Part shown: in pieces, positions 16,910 to 25,766 of the stretch
Layout of the letters: each line of letters begins with the position of its first letter
Numbering within the stretch: position 1 is the first letter of the stretch
Source of the DNA: Treponema ruminis
GTDB taxonomy: Bacteria > Spirochaetota > Spirochaetia > Treponematales > Treponemataceae
Direction: 5' to 3'
Length of the DNA stretch: 64,000 nucleotides
NCBI GenBank assembly: GCA_017161305.1
Contig: CP031518.1
Coordinates: 1,116,001-1,180,000 of the forward strand
Translations under genes and position numbers: made by a program
The notes under the pieces: generated by a model
What the model was told of the DNA's origin: nothing
What the model saw: only the letters and a program-made list of their open reading frames with translations
Databases searched by the model: none

Positions 16910-18156
16910 AAAATCTTAAAAATCCTGTATTCGTCTCAAGCCTGCTTCTTGCAATTCTTTTTTATTCAGGCGTCGCAAAAATCAGGGACAGAAATCCCTT
17001 TGCCTGTCTTGCAAAAAAAAGTGAAATTATCAGGCTTGAAGGTTTTGTGTCGTCAAATCCTGTAAAAAGCTCCTTTTTCGGCTCGACTTATAAAACTTCT
17101 TTCCGTGTAAAAAGGGCTTTCACTTCATCTGGAGTTTTCGAGGCAAGGGGAGAAGTAAACCTTTATTTTCCGGCTGCCCTCGTTGAAGCCTATTATCCGG
17201 GGAAAGTGTACAGCAGGCTTTCTTCAAGGGAAAAAGGCTTTATCGTTGAAAATGGTGGCAGTTTTCTGCTTGATGTAAAGTGCCTGCAAAAGGGAAGTGA
17301 AAGAAGCTTTCTTGTTGAGGACGGAAAATTCCTTGGCTGGCAGGGAGGCCTTTTTCAAAAGAAGGTGGCTAAAATCCGTGCCTTGTGTCGCCTTCAGTTT
17401 AAAAGACTTATGTACGCCTGGGGAAAGGCGGGCGGACTTCTTCTGGCCCTTCTTTCGGGCAGCCGGGAATATACTGAAAAGACTGTCGCTGACAGTTTCC
17501 GTGATTCAGGTCTTTCTCATATTCTGGCTCTTTCCGGAATGCACCTTGGACTTTTCGGCGGAATCGCAAGATTTTTCGGAAAGAAAGCGAGGGGGCGGAA
17601 TTTTGCTGATGCGGTTCAGCTCGGGGCGGTTGCGTTTTTCGTCTGGTTCGCTGGAATTTCACCATCGCTTTTCAGGGCTTTTCTTGCAGCCTTGATTCTC
17701 TACCTCAATTCGCTTTTCAGGATGAATAGGCCGGAAGGTCTTTCCCTGCTTTCCTTCTGCTTTATCCTTCACTGCCTGATTTTTCCCTCTCACATCATGG
17801 AAGCGGCCTTCATGCTCTCCTATGCTTCACTGGCAGGAATTATAATCTTTAGCAGGGTGTTCACAAAAGTATACCCGGTTTTCATTCCTCATAAAATCCG
17901 CCTTTCCCTTTCTGATTCTTCGGCTGCCCAGCTTTCAACGGCTCCGGTCGCCATCAGGCTTTTCGGAAAAATCATGCCCCAGGGAATAGTGGCTAGTCTT
18001 TTTGTGGCTCCACTTGTATTCCTTTTTTTATATTTCGGGCTTTTTGGTCTGATAATTTGCCTTTTTGTGCCTTTTCTTTCTGGGCCAATAAGTGTTATTA
18101 TGAATGGATTGTATTCTTTAATCAGTAAACTGGTTTTATTTTTCAGCTTTAAATAA
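16903..18156 (+). CDS. comEC: ComEC/Rec2 channel domain protein lacking the nuclease-like domain
   Basis: The start is TTG at 16903, overlapping the previous gene by 7 nt. The 417-residue membrane protein contains the N-terminal DUF4131-like domain and the competence channel domain with the signature SGLSHILALSGMHLGLFGG, followed by several membrane helices. Full ComEC proteins are usually 700-800 residues and end in a metallo-beta-lactamase domain; that domain is absent here and no frameshifted remnant follows, since rsmA starts 14 nt later. It would transport single-stranded DNA across the inner membrane, with the nuclease activity provided elsewhere or absent. Confidence 0.85.
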   Translation: MVKNLKNPVFVSSLLLAILFYSGVAKIRDRNPFACLAKKSEIIRLEGFVSSNPVKSSFFGSTYKTSFRVKRAFTSSGVFEARGEVNLYFPAALVEAYYPGKVYSRLSSREKGFIVENGGSFLLDVKCLQKGSERSFLVEDGKFLGWQGGLFQKKVAKIRALCRLQFKRLMYAWGKAGGLLLALLSGSREYTEKTVADSFRDSGLSHILALSGMHLGLFGGIARFFGKKARGRNFADAVQLGAVAFFVWFAGISPSLFRAFLAALILYLNSLFRMNRPEGLSLLSFCFILHCLIFPSHIMEAAFMLSYASLAGIIIFSRVFTKVYPVFIPHKIRLSLSDSSAAQLSTAPVAIRLFGKIMPQGIVASLFVAPLVFLFLYFGLFGLIICLFVPFLSGPISVIMNGLYSLISKLVLFFSFK

Positions 18157-18169
18157 TAAGGAAAAGAGA

Positions 18170-19027
18170 TTGGAACATCCTGACTATAACAGCCCTTTGG
18201 CCTTGAAGGCATTTTTGGACGAGAACGGCATGGCAATGCAGAAGAAATTCGGACAGAATTTCTTGGTTAATGCCGACGCCCGCAAAAAAATCATAGATTG
18301 TCTTGATATCGACGAAAACTCTTCTGTTTGGGAAGTCGGTCCTGGCCTTGGCAGCATGACTGATGAAATTCTTGGCCGGGGAGCAAAACTCACAGCCTTT
18401 GAGATTGACCACGGATTTGCAAGGCTTGTAAGGCAGTTTTTTGAAATCTATTCAGAAAAGGGCAAATTTGAGCTTGTAGAGGGCGACGTCCTCAAAACAT
18501 GGAAAAAATATTCTGACGAGCACGGAGCTGCCGACCGCTTTTTCGGCAACCTTCCTTACAATGTCGCCGCTACGATTATCGCGGACACAATCAATGAGGG
18601 AGTCCGCTTTGAAAAGGCCGTCGTCACCATTCAAAAGGAAGTGGCTCAGAGAATGACCGCAAAGGAAGGAAGTGAAAATTACTCGTCATTTTCCGTTTTG
18701 TGCCAGTGGGCCTACAATATCAAGAACATAGTTGACCTGGCTGGAGGCAATTTCTGGCCGGTTCCGAATGTTGCAAGCCGGGCCGTCCTCATGACAAAGC
18801 GAGAGGATTTTCCCCGCTGCCAGAACCCCAAGCTCTTCATGAAAATGCTGCGCCAGCTTTTTTCTTCAAGACGAAAGACCGTGCGCAACAACATGCTGCC
18901 CCTTGCTGGTGGCGAAAAAACTGACCAGGCGCTTGAAAAGGCCGGAATTAAAGGCAGCGTAAGGGCTGAGGATTTGAGCCTTGACTCTCTCCTTAAACTT
19001 TCAGATGCCTTGAATGAGCTGATATAA
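18170..19027 (+). CDS. rsmA: 16S rRNA dimethyladenosine transferase
   Basis: RsmA (KsgA) dimethylates two adjacent adenosines in helix 45 of 16S rRNA. The 285-residue protein has KKFGQNFLVN near the N-terminus, the SAM motif VWEVGPGLGSMT, and catalytic NLPYNVA, plus the C-terminal FSSRRKTVRNNM segment. I take the TTG at 18170, since AAGGAAAAGAG lies just upstream and the sequence is conserved from residue 10 on. Confidence 0.95.
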   Translation: MEHPDYNSPLALKAFLDENGMAMQKKFGQNFLVNADARKKIIDCLDIDENSSVWEVGPGLGSMTDEILGRGAKLTAFEIDHGFARLVRQFFEIYSEKGKFELVEGDVLKTWKKYSDEHGAADRFFGNLPYNVAATIIADTINEGVRFEKAVVTIQKEVAQRMTAKEGSENYSSFSVLCQWAYNIKNIVDLAGGNFWPVPNVASRAVLMTKREDFPRCQNPKLFMKMLRQLFSSRRKTVRNNMLPLAGGEKTDQALEKAGIKGSVRAEDLSLDSLLKLSDALNELI

Positions 19028-19052
19028 AAAAACAGCCTGTATTTAAAAATCG

Positions 19053-19595
19053 ATGAAGAAATTTTTACTTTGCCTGATTTCGATATTTCTATTTTTCTCT
19101 TTTTTACCACAAAGTCTTTTTGCGGCAGAATCGACTAAATATGACGATATTAATTTCCCCCAGTGGACAAAAGACCTCAGGCGAACGGAAATCATCACAT
19201 TCGGCTCCCTTCCTTTTGTCACTCTCTGGACGACTGTAGGCTATTCACTTTATCAATACGGAGAATTTAGAAATCCTCTCGATAAAAGCACGGATTCCTT
19301 TACGGAAGATGACCAGTGGAAAATCATTAAAATTTCTGCGGCAACCTGTGTTGGACTGGGGCTCACAGATCTGGCAATAAACCTGATTGCCCGCACCAAA
19401 AAAGAAAGCAGGCTGCGTAAGCTTCGTGAAATGCAGCCCTATACGGTCACGCCCGCAAAAGACCGCAAGCCTCCAAAAATGCACGAGGATGAAAGCGACC
19501 AGGAGGCGGAAGAAAGGCTCAAGCACGAAAAGGAAATGGAAGAGAGTCCTCTTGCAGAAAGTTTCATCGAGGGAGTTGAAAGTGCCATTTTTTAG
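19053..19595 (+). CDS. Small membrane protein, unknown function
   Basis: The 180-residue protein has a signal peptide or first helix (residues about 4-24, ending LFAAE), a conserved-looking region WTKDLRRTEIITFGSLPF, and two weak hydrophobic segments (about 48-68 and 90-108). The C-terminal third is charged and likely cytoplasmic (many K, E, D). The last 14 nt overlap the GTG start of the following pseudouridine synthase. No family recognised. The pairing with an RluD-type gene may be only co-transcription. Confidence 0.65.
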   Translation: MKKFLLCLISIFLFFSFLPQSLFAAESTKYDDINFPQWTKDLRRTEIITFGSLPFVTLWTTVGYSLYQYGEFRNPLDKSTDSFTEDDQWKIIKISAATCVGLGLTDLAINLIARTKKESRLRKLREMQPYTVTPAKDRKPPKMHEDESDQEAEERLKHEKEMEESPLAESFIEGVESAIF

Positions 19596-20574
19596 CGCCA
19601 GAATTCCTGCTGATTTTTCAGGCAATACAAGACTTGATAAATACATTGCTTCTCTACCGGCTTCGGCTTTTGACGGAACGAGCATGAACCGCTCAAAACT
19701 CAAGAGCGGCGCCACGGAAATTTTACTCAACGGAAAAGTCGCCAAAGTCTCTGCAAAGGTAAAGGCCGGAGACCAGATTGACATTCAGTGGGAAGAAAAC
19801 ATCCCCGAGGACATTGAGCCGGAGAATATTCCCCTTGAAATAATTTACGAGGATGAAAATGTCTGCGTGGTCAATAAAAGGCAGGGCATGGTCACTCATC
19901 CTGCGGCCGGAAACTGGAACGGCACCCTGGTCAACGCCCTTCTTTATCACTGGGGGCGCAATGCCATTCATCAGGATTCAAGCGAAGAAGTGACTGCGGA
20001 AGTCCTTGCAAAAAGAAGACCCGGAATCATCCACCGGCTGGACAAGGACACGAGCGGAGTCATAATTACTGCAAAAAATCGCGGAACAGAGGAATTCCTG
20101 CACGAAGAATTCCTGCACCATAACAGGATTACAAAGGAATACATAGCAATCTGCTGCGGCCGGCCAAAAGTCCTTGAGGGCAAAATCGAAACCCAGATTA
20201 TCCGGGACCCGCGGGACAGAAAGCGCTATAAGGCAGCCGTGGGTACACAGGAGGGCAAAAGGGCAGTTACCCTTTACAAATGCTTTGCAACTTACGGTCC
20301 TTTCTCCCTCATGAGAATCCGCATCAAAACAGGCCGCACTCACCAGATCCGCGTGCACATGAAATTTCTGGGCTGCCCGGTAATGGGAGATCCGATTTAC
20401 GGCAATTTCTTAAAGGGCTCTCCCTTCCAGAGCGCAAGCCTCATGCTCCACGCATACCTGCTGAAAATCCGTCTGCCGGGCCAGAAAGAGAGGGCTGTCT
20501 TTAAGGCTCCTGTTCCCCTGCGCTTCAAAAAGGTCTTACGGACTTTGCACGAAAAATACGGAAATTTTCTATGA
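19582..20574 (+). CDS. RluD-family 23S rRNA pseudouridine synthase
   Basis: The protein isomerises uridines in large-subunit rRNA. From the GTG at 19582 it is 330 residues, with an S4-like N-terminal domain (RLDKYIASLP ... GQVKAGDQI-like), the catalytic motif IHRLDKDTSGV, and RIKTGRTHQIRVH near the end. The open frame extends upstream to 19387, but the extra 65 residues are basic, unconserved-looking, and overlap the previous gene; GGGAG sits 6-8 nt before the GTG, so I choose the shorter form. The stop overlaps the next start by 4 nt (ATGA). Confidence 0.9.
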   Translation: MPFFSARIPADFSGNTRLDKYIASLPASAFDGTSMNRSKLKSGATEILLNGKVAKVSAKVKAGDQIDIQWEENIPEDIEPENIPLEIIYEDENVCVVNKRQGMVTHPAAGNWNGTLVNALLYHWGRNAIHQDSSEEVTAEVLAKRRPGIIHRLDKDTSGVIITAKNRGTEEFLHEEFLHHNRITKEYIAICCGRPKVLEGKIETQIIRDPRDRKRYKAAVGTQEGKRAVTLYKCFATYGPFSLMRIRIKTGRTHQIRVHMKFLGCPVMGDPIYGNFLKGSPFQSASLMLHAYLLKIRLPGQKERAVFKAPVPLRFKKVLRTLHEKYGNFL

Positions 20575-21299
20575 AGATTATTCATTCGCCGACAGAAGAT
20601 TCTCCTTTTCTCATCGCCTTTAAGCCTGCGGGACTTCCGTCTGCGCCTCTTTTTGAAGGGGATGAAAGCATTCTGACTCAGGCCATTCAGCTTTTTCCTC
20701 AGATTGCACTTGTTCACGGAAAAAAGGAAGTCGAGCACGGACTTGTCCATAGAATTGACACCGAGACTGCGGGGCTTGTCCTGATTGCGACAAGCCAGCA
20801 AAGCTATGACTCACTGATTCTCTCTCAGAAAGAGGGTAAATTTGAAAAATGGTACCGGGCTGAAGTTGATTTGATTCCTGATTCGGCAGACCTTCTAGGT
20901 GGATTTCCGCCGACTCCCTCACTTTCAGAAAATTCCCTCGTCATTGAAAGCTCATTTCGTCCCTTTGGGCAGAAAGGGCGGGAAGTCCGTCCGGTTAATC
21001 AAAATGCGGGCAGGGCAGCCCTTAAAAAAGCTGGAAGCGTCCTTTATAGAACGGAGATTTCTTTTGAATCAGAAAATGTCGCCGTCTGCCATATCAGTGC
21101 GGGCTACAGGCATCAGGTGCGCTGTCATTTAGCCTGGTGCGGTTTTCCTGTAAAAGGCGATTTAGTTTACAATCCCAAGAGCCGCCAAAATCTGCAGGAC
21201 GAAAAATCAGCTTCAAATTCCCATGAAATGAAGTTCACGGCCTTCAAAATCAGCTTTCCTCATCCTCTGACACAGATTCCTCTAGTTTTTCAAATGTAA
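20571..21299 (+). CDS. RluA-family pseudouridine synthase (second copy)
   Basis: The 242-residue protein lacks an S4 domain and starts directly with the catalytic domain. The catalytic aspartate is in VHRIDTETAGLVL, and a RHQVRCHL segment near the end matches the RNA-contact strand. It overlaps the upstream RluD-like gene by 4 nt, so the two synthases are made together. Its last 50 nt overlap the end of the convergent gene on the minus strand. The target uridine is unknown; RluA/RluC/TruC-like enzymes are the candidates. Confidence 0.86.
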   Translation: MKIIHSPTEDSPFLIAFKPAGLPSAPLFEGDESILTQAIQLFPQIALVHGKKEVEHGLVHRIDTETAGLVLIATSQQSYDSLILSQKEGKFEKWYRAEVDLIPDSADLLGGFPPTPSLSENSLVIESSFRPFGQKGREVRPVNQNAGRAALKKAGSVLYRTEISFESENVAVCHISAGYRHQVRCHLAWCGFPVKGDLVYNPKSRQNLQDEKSASNSHEMKFTAFKISFPHPLTQIPLVFQM

Positions 21300-22032
21300 A
21301 GAGGCAGAAGGCCTTGATGCGGTTGTAAAAGGCCCGGTCAATTCTCTTGTCGATGAAGGGCAGCTTTATGATGTCGACTCCGCCCAGGGCATAAATAATC
21401 CAGTTGTCTCCGTAGCGGAAAATCGAAATCACGGCAATCATTTTGCCTTTTCCGACGGCGCTAAGGAAAGTTTTGTAGCGGACCCGGTTGAGATTCTGCA
21501 TCTGATAAAAATAATATGTGCCGAATTTTACTGACTCTATTCTTCCGGTGAAATAATCCAGCGGCTTCATCAAAAATCTTTCCGTGATTATTTCCTTGCC
21601 GCCAATTTTTTCGATATTCTGAATTTTCGCATCCGCGTAGAGGTAGACAATCTCTTCGTCATCATCAATATAAAAAGGCACTTTCGTGTAGCTTTCCTCG
21701 TCCTTGAGCATGGCAGAGACAATATCTGTAAGTTTTTCGTATTTTTGGTAGGGCAGGATTTTTATTATTTCGGCAAGATGATTTGGATTAACCCTTTTGA
21801 CCGCTGAAATCAGCTGCCTTGCTTCCGGAATGTCGTTTATCCGAGAGTATTTGAGCTTTCCAATGCTGTTGCAGACCACTTCGCCACGCCTGAGGGCAAG
21901 AATTTCCGCTGATGTAAGCCTTTCGTTAAAAAGATAGTCGATTTCCCCGCCCATTATTCTGACCGGAGTCTGAGAAAATAGCGGGATAATGACAAGAAAA
22001 ATTAGAATTATCAAGGAATTTCTTTTTAACAA
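21250..22032 (-). CDS. Exported protein, unknown function
   Basis: Starts at TTG 22032. The 260 residues begin with a signal peptide (about LIILIFLVIIPLFSQ) and show a mixed alpha/beta body with motifs VRIMGGEIDYLFNERLT near the N-terminus and FGTYYFYQMQNLNRVRYKTF in the middle. A C-terminal acidic tail (SVSEDEES) is encoded by the 50 nt that overlap the convergent pseudouridine synthase. No enzyme motif or membrane helix was seen after the signal. I do not recognise the family. Confidence 0.7.
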   Translation of the reverse strand: MLKRNSLIILIFLVIIPLFSQTPVRIMGGEIDYLFNERLTSAEILALRRGEVVCNSIGKLKYSRINDIPEARQLISAVKRVNPNHLAEIIKILPYQKYEKLTDIVSAMLKDEESYTKVPFYIDDDEEIVYLYADAKIQNIEKIGGKEIITERFLMKPLDYFTGRIESVKFGTYYFYQMQNLNRVRYKTFLSAVGKGKMIAVISIFRYGDNWIIYALGGVDIIKLPFIDKRIDRAFYNRIKAFCLFTFEKLEESVSEDEES

Positions 22033-22130
22033 ATCTTCGGGCTCTCCGTTTTTTAAATGGGCAGTTAAATTCGTTTTTTAACTTTTCATCTTTATTTTAA
22101 ACTTTTCTCGCACATCACGCAAGAATGTGA

Positions 22131-22136
22131 TATAAT
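22131..22136 (+). promoter_or_regulatory. -10 box of the aminotransferase gene
   Basis: TATAAT (22131-22136) ends 9 nt before the ATG at 22146, with a weak -35 (TCGCAC, 22108-22113) 17 nt upstream. No ribosome-binding site is present, in keeping with a leaderless message. Confidence 0.5.
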
Positions 22137-22145
22137 GTTTAAATC

Positions 22146-23336
22146 ATGATTGCACGTCATATTCAAGAAAGTATAAATTCAAAGGGTGCATCAGTCATCC
22201 GAAAAATGTTTGAAGAAGGCATCGTGCTCAAAAAAGAGCATGGTGAGGACAATGTTTTTGATTTCACTTTAGGTAATCCAGATTTAGACCCGCCTGAAAA
22301 AGTCATCAAAGCCATTCAGGAAGAAGCAAAAGATGTAAGCCACGGCTGTCACGGCTACATGCCCAATGCAGGCTATCCTTTTGTACGCGAGGCAATTGCC
22401 CAAAAAGTTTCAAAAGAGCAGGGGCTTCCTCTTTCCGGAAGCAATGTCATTATGACGGTTGGAGCAGCAAGTGCCCTCAACTGTGTCTTCAAGTCAATCC
22501 TCAATCCGGGCGATGAAGTCATTGTTCCGGCTCCTTTTTTTGCCGAGTACCGCCACTATGCCAAAAACCACGGCGGAATTCTGGTCGAAGTTCCTTCAAA
22601 ATCTGATTTTTCCCTGGATCTGGAGGCAATCAAGTCTAAATTATCCGAAAAAACAGCCGCAATCCTCATCAATAACCCCAACAATCCAAGCGGAAAGATT
22701 TATTCAGAGGATGAAATTAAAGAACTTGCAGCGATTTTAAACGAAAACAACAACAAGACTGGCAGGGTCACATATCTTGTCTGCGACGAGCCTTACCGGG
22801 CCATTGTCTACGACGATGCAAAAGTAGCTCCTGCATTCCAGTTCTACGACAACACAGTTATCGTCTCTTCTTTCGCCAAAGATTTGAGTCTTCCTGGCGA
22901 GCGAATCGGCTACATCGCCGTAAATCCAAAGTCTCATGAACCGGAAGAATTCATCAAGGCAGTCACTTTCTCACTCCGAGTCCTCGGCTGTGTAAACGCG
23001 CCGGCTTTCTTCCAGAAGGTAATCGCAAAATCCTGGGATGCCCAGGTCGATTATTCAAGCTATAAGGTCCGCCGCGACAAGCTCATGGCAATCCTGGACA
23101 AGGCCGGAATCGAATATTTCCGACCACAGGGAGCCTTCTATCTTTTCTGCAAGGTTCCTGCCAATTTCAAGGGTGACGACGGTGACTTCACTGATTACCT
23201 CAAAAAATACCTGATTCTTGCAGCTCCAGGAAGCGGATTCGGCGGCAAAGGCTGGTTCCGTCTGGCCTATTGTGTTTCAGAAAAAACAATCACCGGCTCC
23301 GAAAAAGCTTTCTGTCAGGCGATGAAAAACCTGTAA
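22146..23336 (+). CDS. PLP-dependent aminotransferase, class I/II
   Basis: The 396-residue protein has the fold-type I aminotransferase landmarks. There is a GNPDLDPP motif near residue 45, an NNPNNPSGKIY segment, and the PLP-binding lysine in SSFAKDLSLPGERIGYI (about residue 256). The C-terminal arginine region GKGWFRLAYCV binds the substrate carboxylate. It would move amino groups between an amino acid and a 2-oxo acid; aspartate or aromatic amino acids are the usual substrates, but the specificity is not readable. It lies 29 nt upstream of glgA. Confidence 0.9.
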   Translation: MIARHIQESINSKGASVIRKMFEEGIVLKKEHGEDNVFDFTLGNPDLDPPEKVIKAIQEEAKDVSHGCHGYMPNAGYPFVREAIAQKVSKEQGLPLSGSNVIMTVGAASALNCVFKSILNPGDEVIVPAPFFAEYRHYAKNHGGILVEVPSKSDFSLDLEAIKSKLSEKTAAILINNPNNPSGKIYSEDEIKELAAILNENNNKTGRVTYLVCDEPYRAIVYDDAKVAPAFQFYDNTVIVSSFAKDLSLPGERIGYIAVNPKSHEPEEFIKAVTFSLRVLGCVNAPAFFQKVIAKSWDAQVDYSSYKVRRDKLMAILDKAGIEYFRPQGAFYLFCKVPANFKGDDGDFTDYLKKYLILAAPGSGFGGKGWFRLAYCVSEKTITGSEKAFCQAMKNL

Positions 23337-23365
23337 AATAGACTCTTAAGAATATGGAGGAAAAT

Positions 23366-24844
23366 ATGAAAATAATGATGGTAAGTTCAGAGGCAGTTCC
23401 TTTTGCTAAAACCGGCGGTCTTGCTGACGCTGTTTCGGCCTTAGCCGGAAATTTGAGCCTTTTGGGTCACGATGTCAAAATCGTAATTCCTCGCTACTAT
23501 AAAATTGACCGGAAAAAACTCACAGCCCTCGAAGGTCCGATGGGCGTTCCTGTCGGTACAGGTCAGGAATGGACTGAAGTCTATAAAACTCCTCTCCCTG
23601 GCTTTCCAAAGGTAGAAGTTTACTTCATCGATCACGAGGCCTGCTTCGGTCGCGACGGCGTTTACGGCACAAAATTTGACCCGGACTTCGCCGACAATAC
23701 ATATCGTTTTTCTCTCCTTTGCCACGGTGCTTTCCAGATCTGCAATAAAATCCAGTGGTACCCGGACATCGTTCATGCCCACGACTGGAGCGCAGGCTTG
23801 GCTCCGGTTCTCTTAAAGCATGTCTGCCGCTCTCAGCCTCAGTTTGCCCATACGGCAAGCGTCTACACAATCCACAACATCGGCTATCAGGGCGTTTACG
23901 GAAAAGACAAGTTCCCTGATTTGGGAATCGACTGGGGCCTCTTCTATGGGGCAGGCTTTGAGCGCAACGGTGCAATCAACCATCTTCAGGCAGGAATCTC
24001 AAGCGCTGACATGGTTACGACAGTTTCTCCGACATACGCATATGAAATTCAGACTGCTGAGGGCGGATTCGGAATGGACGGTCTCCTGCGGGTCCGAAGC
24101 GATGTCGTCCGCGGAATCATCAACGGCGTTGACATTTCGACATGGAATCCAAAAACAGACAAGGAACTTCCTGTAAATTACAGCACGTCAAACATAAAGG
24201 GCAAGGCAGCCTGTAAAAAAGCCCTGCAGGAAGCATTCGGACTTGAAGTTGATCCAGACATTCCTTTGATCGGCATGGTCGGCCGCCTCGTAAGCCAGAA
24301 GGGCATAGCAGAAGTCTTTGCTCCTTCTTACGGCTCAATCTACAATATCTGCCGCGACATGAAGGTTCAGTTTGCAATCATCGGTACCGGCGAAAAGTGG
24401 TGCGAGGACGAAATCAATAACCTTCAGGCAAAGCTTCCAAATCTCCGCGCAAAGATCGGCTACTCAGAGCAGCTCAGCCACCTTGTCGAAGCCGGAAGCG
24501 ACTTCTTCTTGATGCCGAGCCAGTACGAGCCTTGCGGCCTCAACCAGATGTATTCAGAACTTTACGGCACCCTGCCAATCGTCCGCCGAACAGGTGGCCT
24601 GGCAGACACAGTCCAGAACTACAATCAGAAAACAGGCGAGGGAACCGGCTTCATGTTCGATGCCCTCACTCCTGGCGCAATCTATGACACAGTAGGCTGG
24701 GCTGTCTGGGCTTACTACAACCGCAAGGATCACATCAAAAAGATGCAGAAGCGGGGCATGGAGCAGGACTTCACATGGAAGGCAAGTTGCGAAAAATATG
24801 TCGAAGTTTACAAAGAAGCTCTTGCACGAGGCTGCGGAATTTGA
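23366..24844 (+). CDS. glgA: Glycogen synthase (ADP-glucose type)
   Basis: GlgA (GT5) extends alpha-1,4-glucan from ADP-glucose. The protein shows the substrate loop KTGGLADAVSALA at the N-terminus, HAHDWSAG in the first domain, and the C-terminal EPCGLNQMYSELYG motif with the catalytic E-x7-E. I start at the ATG at 23366, because GGAGG lies 6 nt upstream; an in-frame ATG at 23354 would overlap that ribosome-binding site. At 492 residues it is of normal length. Confidence 0.95.
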   Translation: MKIMMVSSEAVPFAKTGGLADAVSALAGNLSLLGHDVKIVIPRYYKIDRKKLTALEGPMGVPVGTGQEWTEVYKTPLPGFPKVEVYFIDHEACFGRDGVYGTKFDPDFADNTYRFSLLCHGAFQICNKIQWYPDIVHAHDWSAGLAPVLLKHVCRSQPQFAHTASVYTIHNIGYQGVYGKDKFPDLGIDWGLFYGAGFERNGAINHLQAGISSADMVTTVSPTYAYEIQTAEGGFGMDGLLRVRSDVVRGIINGVDISTWNPKTDKELPVNYSTSNIKGKAACKKALQEAFGLEVDPDIPLIGMVGRLVSQKGIAEVFAPSYGSIYNICRDMKVQFAIIGTGEKWCEDEINNLQAKLPNLRAKIGYSEQLSHLVEAGSDFFLMPSQYEPCGLNQMYSELYGTLPIVRRTGGLADTVQNYNQKTGEGTGFMFDALTPGAIYDTVGWAVWAYYNRKDHIKKMQKRGMEQDFTWKASCEKYVEVYKEALARGCGI

Positions 24845-24850
24845 TAAAAT
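24822..24850 (+). promoter_or_regulatory. Promoter of the rpsF ribosomal operon
   Basis: A -35 TTGCAC (24822-24827), a 17-nt spacer and a -10 TAAAAT (24845-24850) sit at the very end of glgA. The predicted message would have a leader of about 57 nt before rpsF, unlike the leaderless promoters elsewhere in the window. Confidence 0.6.
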
Positions 24851-24865
24851 CAATTTCAACCCCTT

Positions 24866-24885
24866 GAGTCTGCGTATGCGGACTC
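24866..24885 (+). promoter_or_regulatory. Leader hairpin before rpsF, candidate S6:S18 site
   Basis: GAGTCTGC (24866-24873) pairs with GCGGACTC (24878-24885) around a GTAT loop, with one G-U pair. It lies in the leader of rpsF. In many bacteria the S6-S18 protein complex represses its own operon by binding a leader hairpin; here position and operon content fit, but the known loop consensus was not verified. Confidence 0.4.
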
Positions 24886-24913
24886 CAAATGTCCATAAGG
24901 AGAACATACACAC

Positions 24914-25207
24914 ATGAAAAAGTATGAACTCATGACTATCTATCCTATCGAGGATGAGAAGTTCAAAGACGGCACAGAAAAAGTAAAAGCCGTTCTCGCA
25001 CAGTTTGGTGCAACAGTCGAAAAAGAAGAGTCTTACGGAGACCGTGACCTCGCTTACGAAATCGCTAAGCAGAAGAGAGGCCGATTCGTTCTTTTCACAG
25101 TCAAAGCAAATCCTGCTAAAATCGTTGAAATCAACACACAGTTCCGATTGAACAACAATTTGCTCAAATCTCTTTTCGTTAAACTCGACGACAAAGAAGC
25201 AAAATAA
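24914..25207 (+). CDS. rpsF: Ribosomal protein bS6
   Basis: S6 binds the central domain of 16S rRNA as a pair with S18. The 97-residue protein starts MKKYELMTIYP and contains the AYEIAKQKRGRFVLF strand, both typical of bS6. An AAGGAG site lies 8-9 nt upstream of the ATG. It heads the operon rpsF-ssb-rpsR-rplI, a widely conserved order. Confidence 0.97.
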   Translation: MKKYELMTIYPIEDEKFKDGTEKVKAVLAQFGATVEKEESYGDRDLAYEIAKQKRGRFVLFTVKANPAKIVEINTQFRLNNNLLKSLFVKLDDKEAK

Positions 25208-25243
25208 GTTTGCTCACCACTTTTACACCTTTGGAGGCATTAA

Positions 25244-25750
25244 ATGACTGATATTAACAGCGTCACAATTGTAGGACGTCTTACCCGCGATTTAAACGGC
25301 AGTGATCAGCGCGAATACGCTTTCACACCAAACGGGCAGGCTCGTGCAAATATCAGCATTGCAGTTAACCGAAGCCGAAAGCAGGGTGACCAGTGGGTAG
25401 ACGAAGCAAATTTCTTTAATGTCACAATCTGGGGCAAAACAGCCGAGAACCTTCTTCCTTACCTCAAAAAAGGTAAGCAGATTTGTGTAGAAGGCTATCT
25501 CAAGCAGGACCGCTGGCAGGATAAGACAACCGGGCAGCAGAGAAGCAATGTTTCAATCGTTGCAAACAACGTTCAGCTTTTAGGCGGAAATTCTGGTAAC
25601 GGCGGTGCACAACCGTCTGGGGGTTATACACCAAAATTCCAGCCACAGCAGCAGAACAGCTTTGCTCCTAGCAATGATATTCCTGATTATGGCGATCAGA
25701 GCTTTGGCGGACCACAAGACAGTGGCTTCCCAGAAGACATTCCATTTTAA
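25244..25750 (+). CDS. ssb: Single-stranded DNA-binding protein
   Basis: SSB coats single-stranded DNA in replication and repair. The 168-residue protein has an N-terminal OB fold (SVTIVGRLTRDLN ... FFNVTIWGKTAENL ... GKQICVEGYLKQDRW). A glycine/glutamine-rich linker follows, then the acidic C-terminal tip PEDIPF that recruits partner proteins. It lies between rpsF and rpsR as in many bacteria, with a GGAGG site upstream. Confidence 0.97.
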   Translation: MTDINSVTIVGRLTRDLNGSDQREYAFTPNGQARANISIAVNRSRKQGDQWVDEANFFNVTIWGKTAENLLPYLKKGKQICVEGYLKQDRWQDKTTGQQRSNVSIVANNVQLLGGNSGNGGAQPSGGYTPKFQPQQQNSFAPSNDIPDYGDQSFGGPQDSGFPEDIPF

Positions 25751-25766
25751 TTTATAGGAGAACACT

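Noticed and set aside
19387-19581. N-terminal extension of the RluD-like protein
   Set aside because: The extra 65 residues overlap the previous gene, look unlike the family and are not needed, since a GTG with a GGGAG site gives a normal protein.
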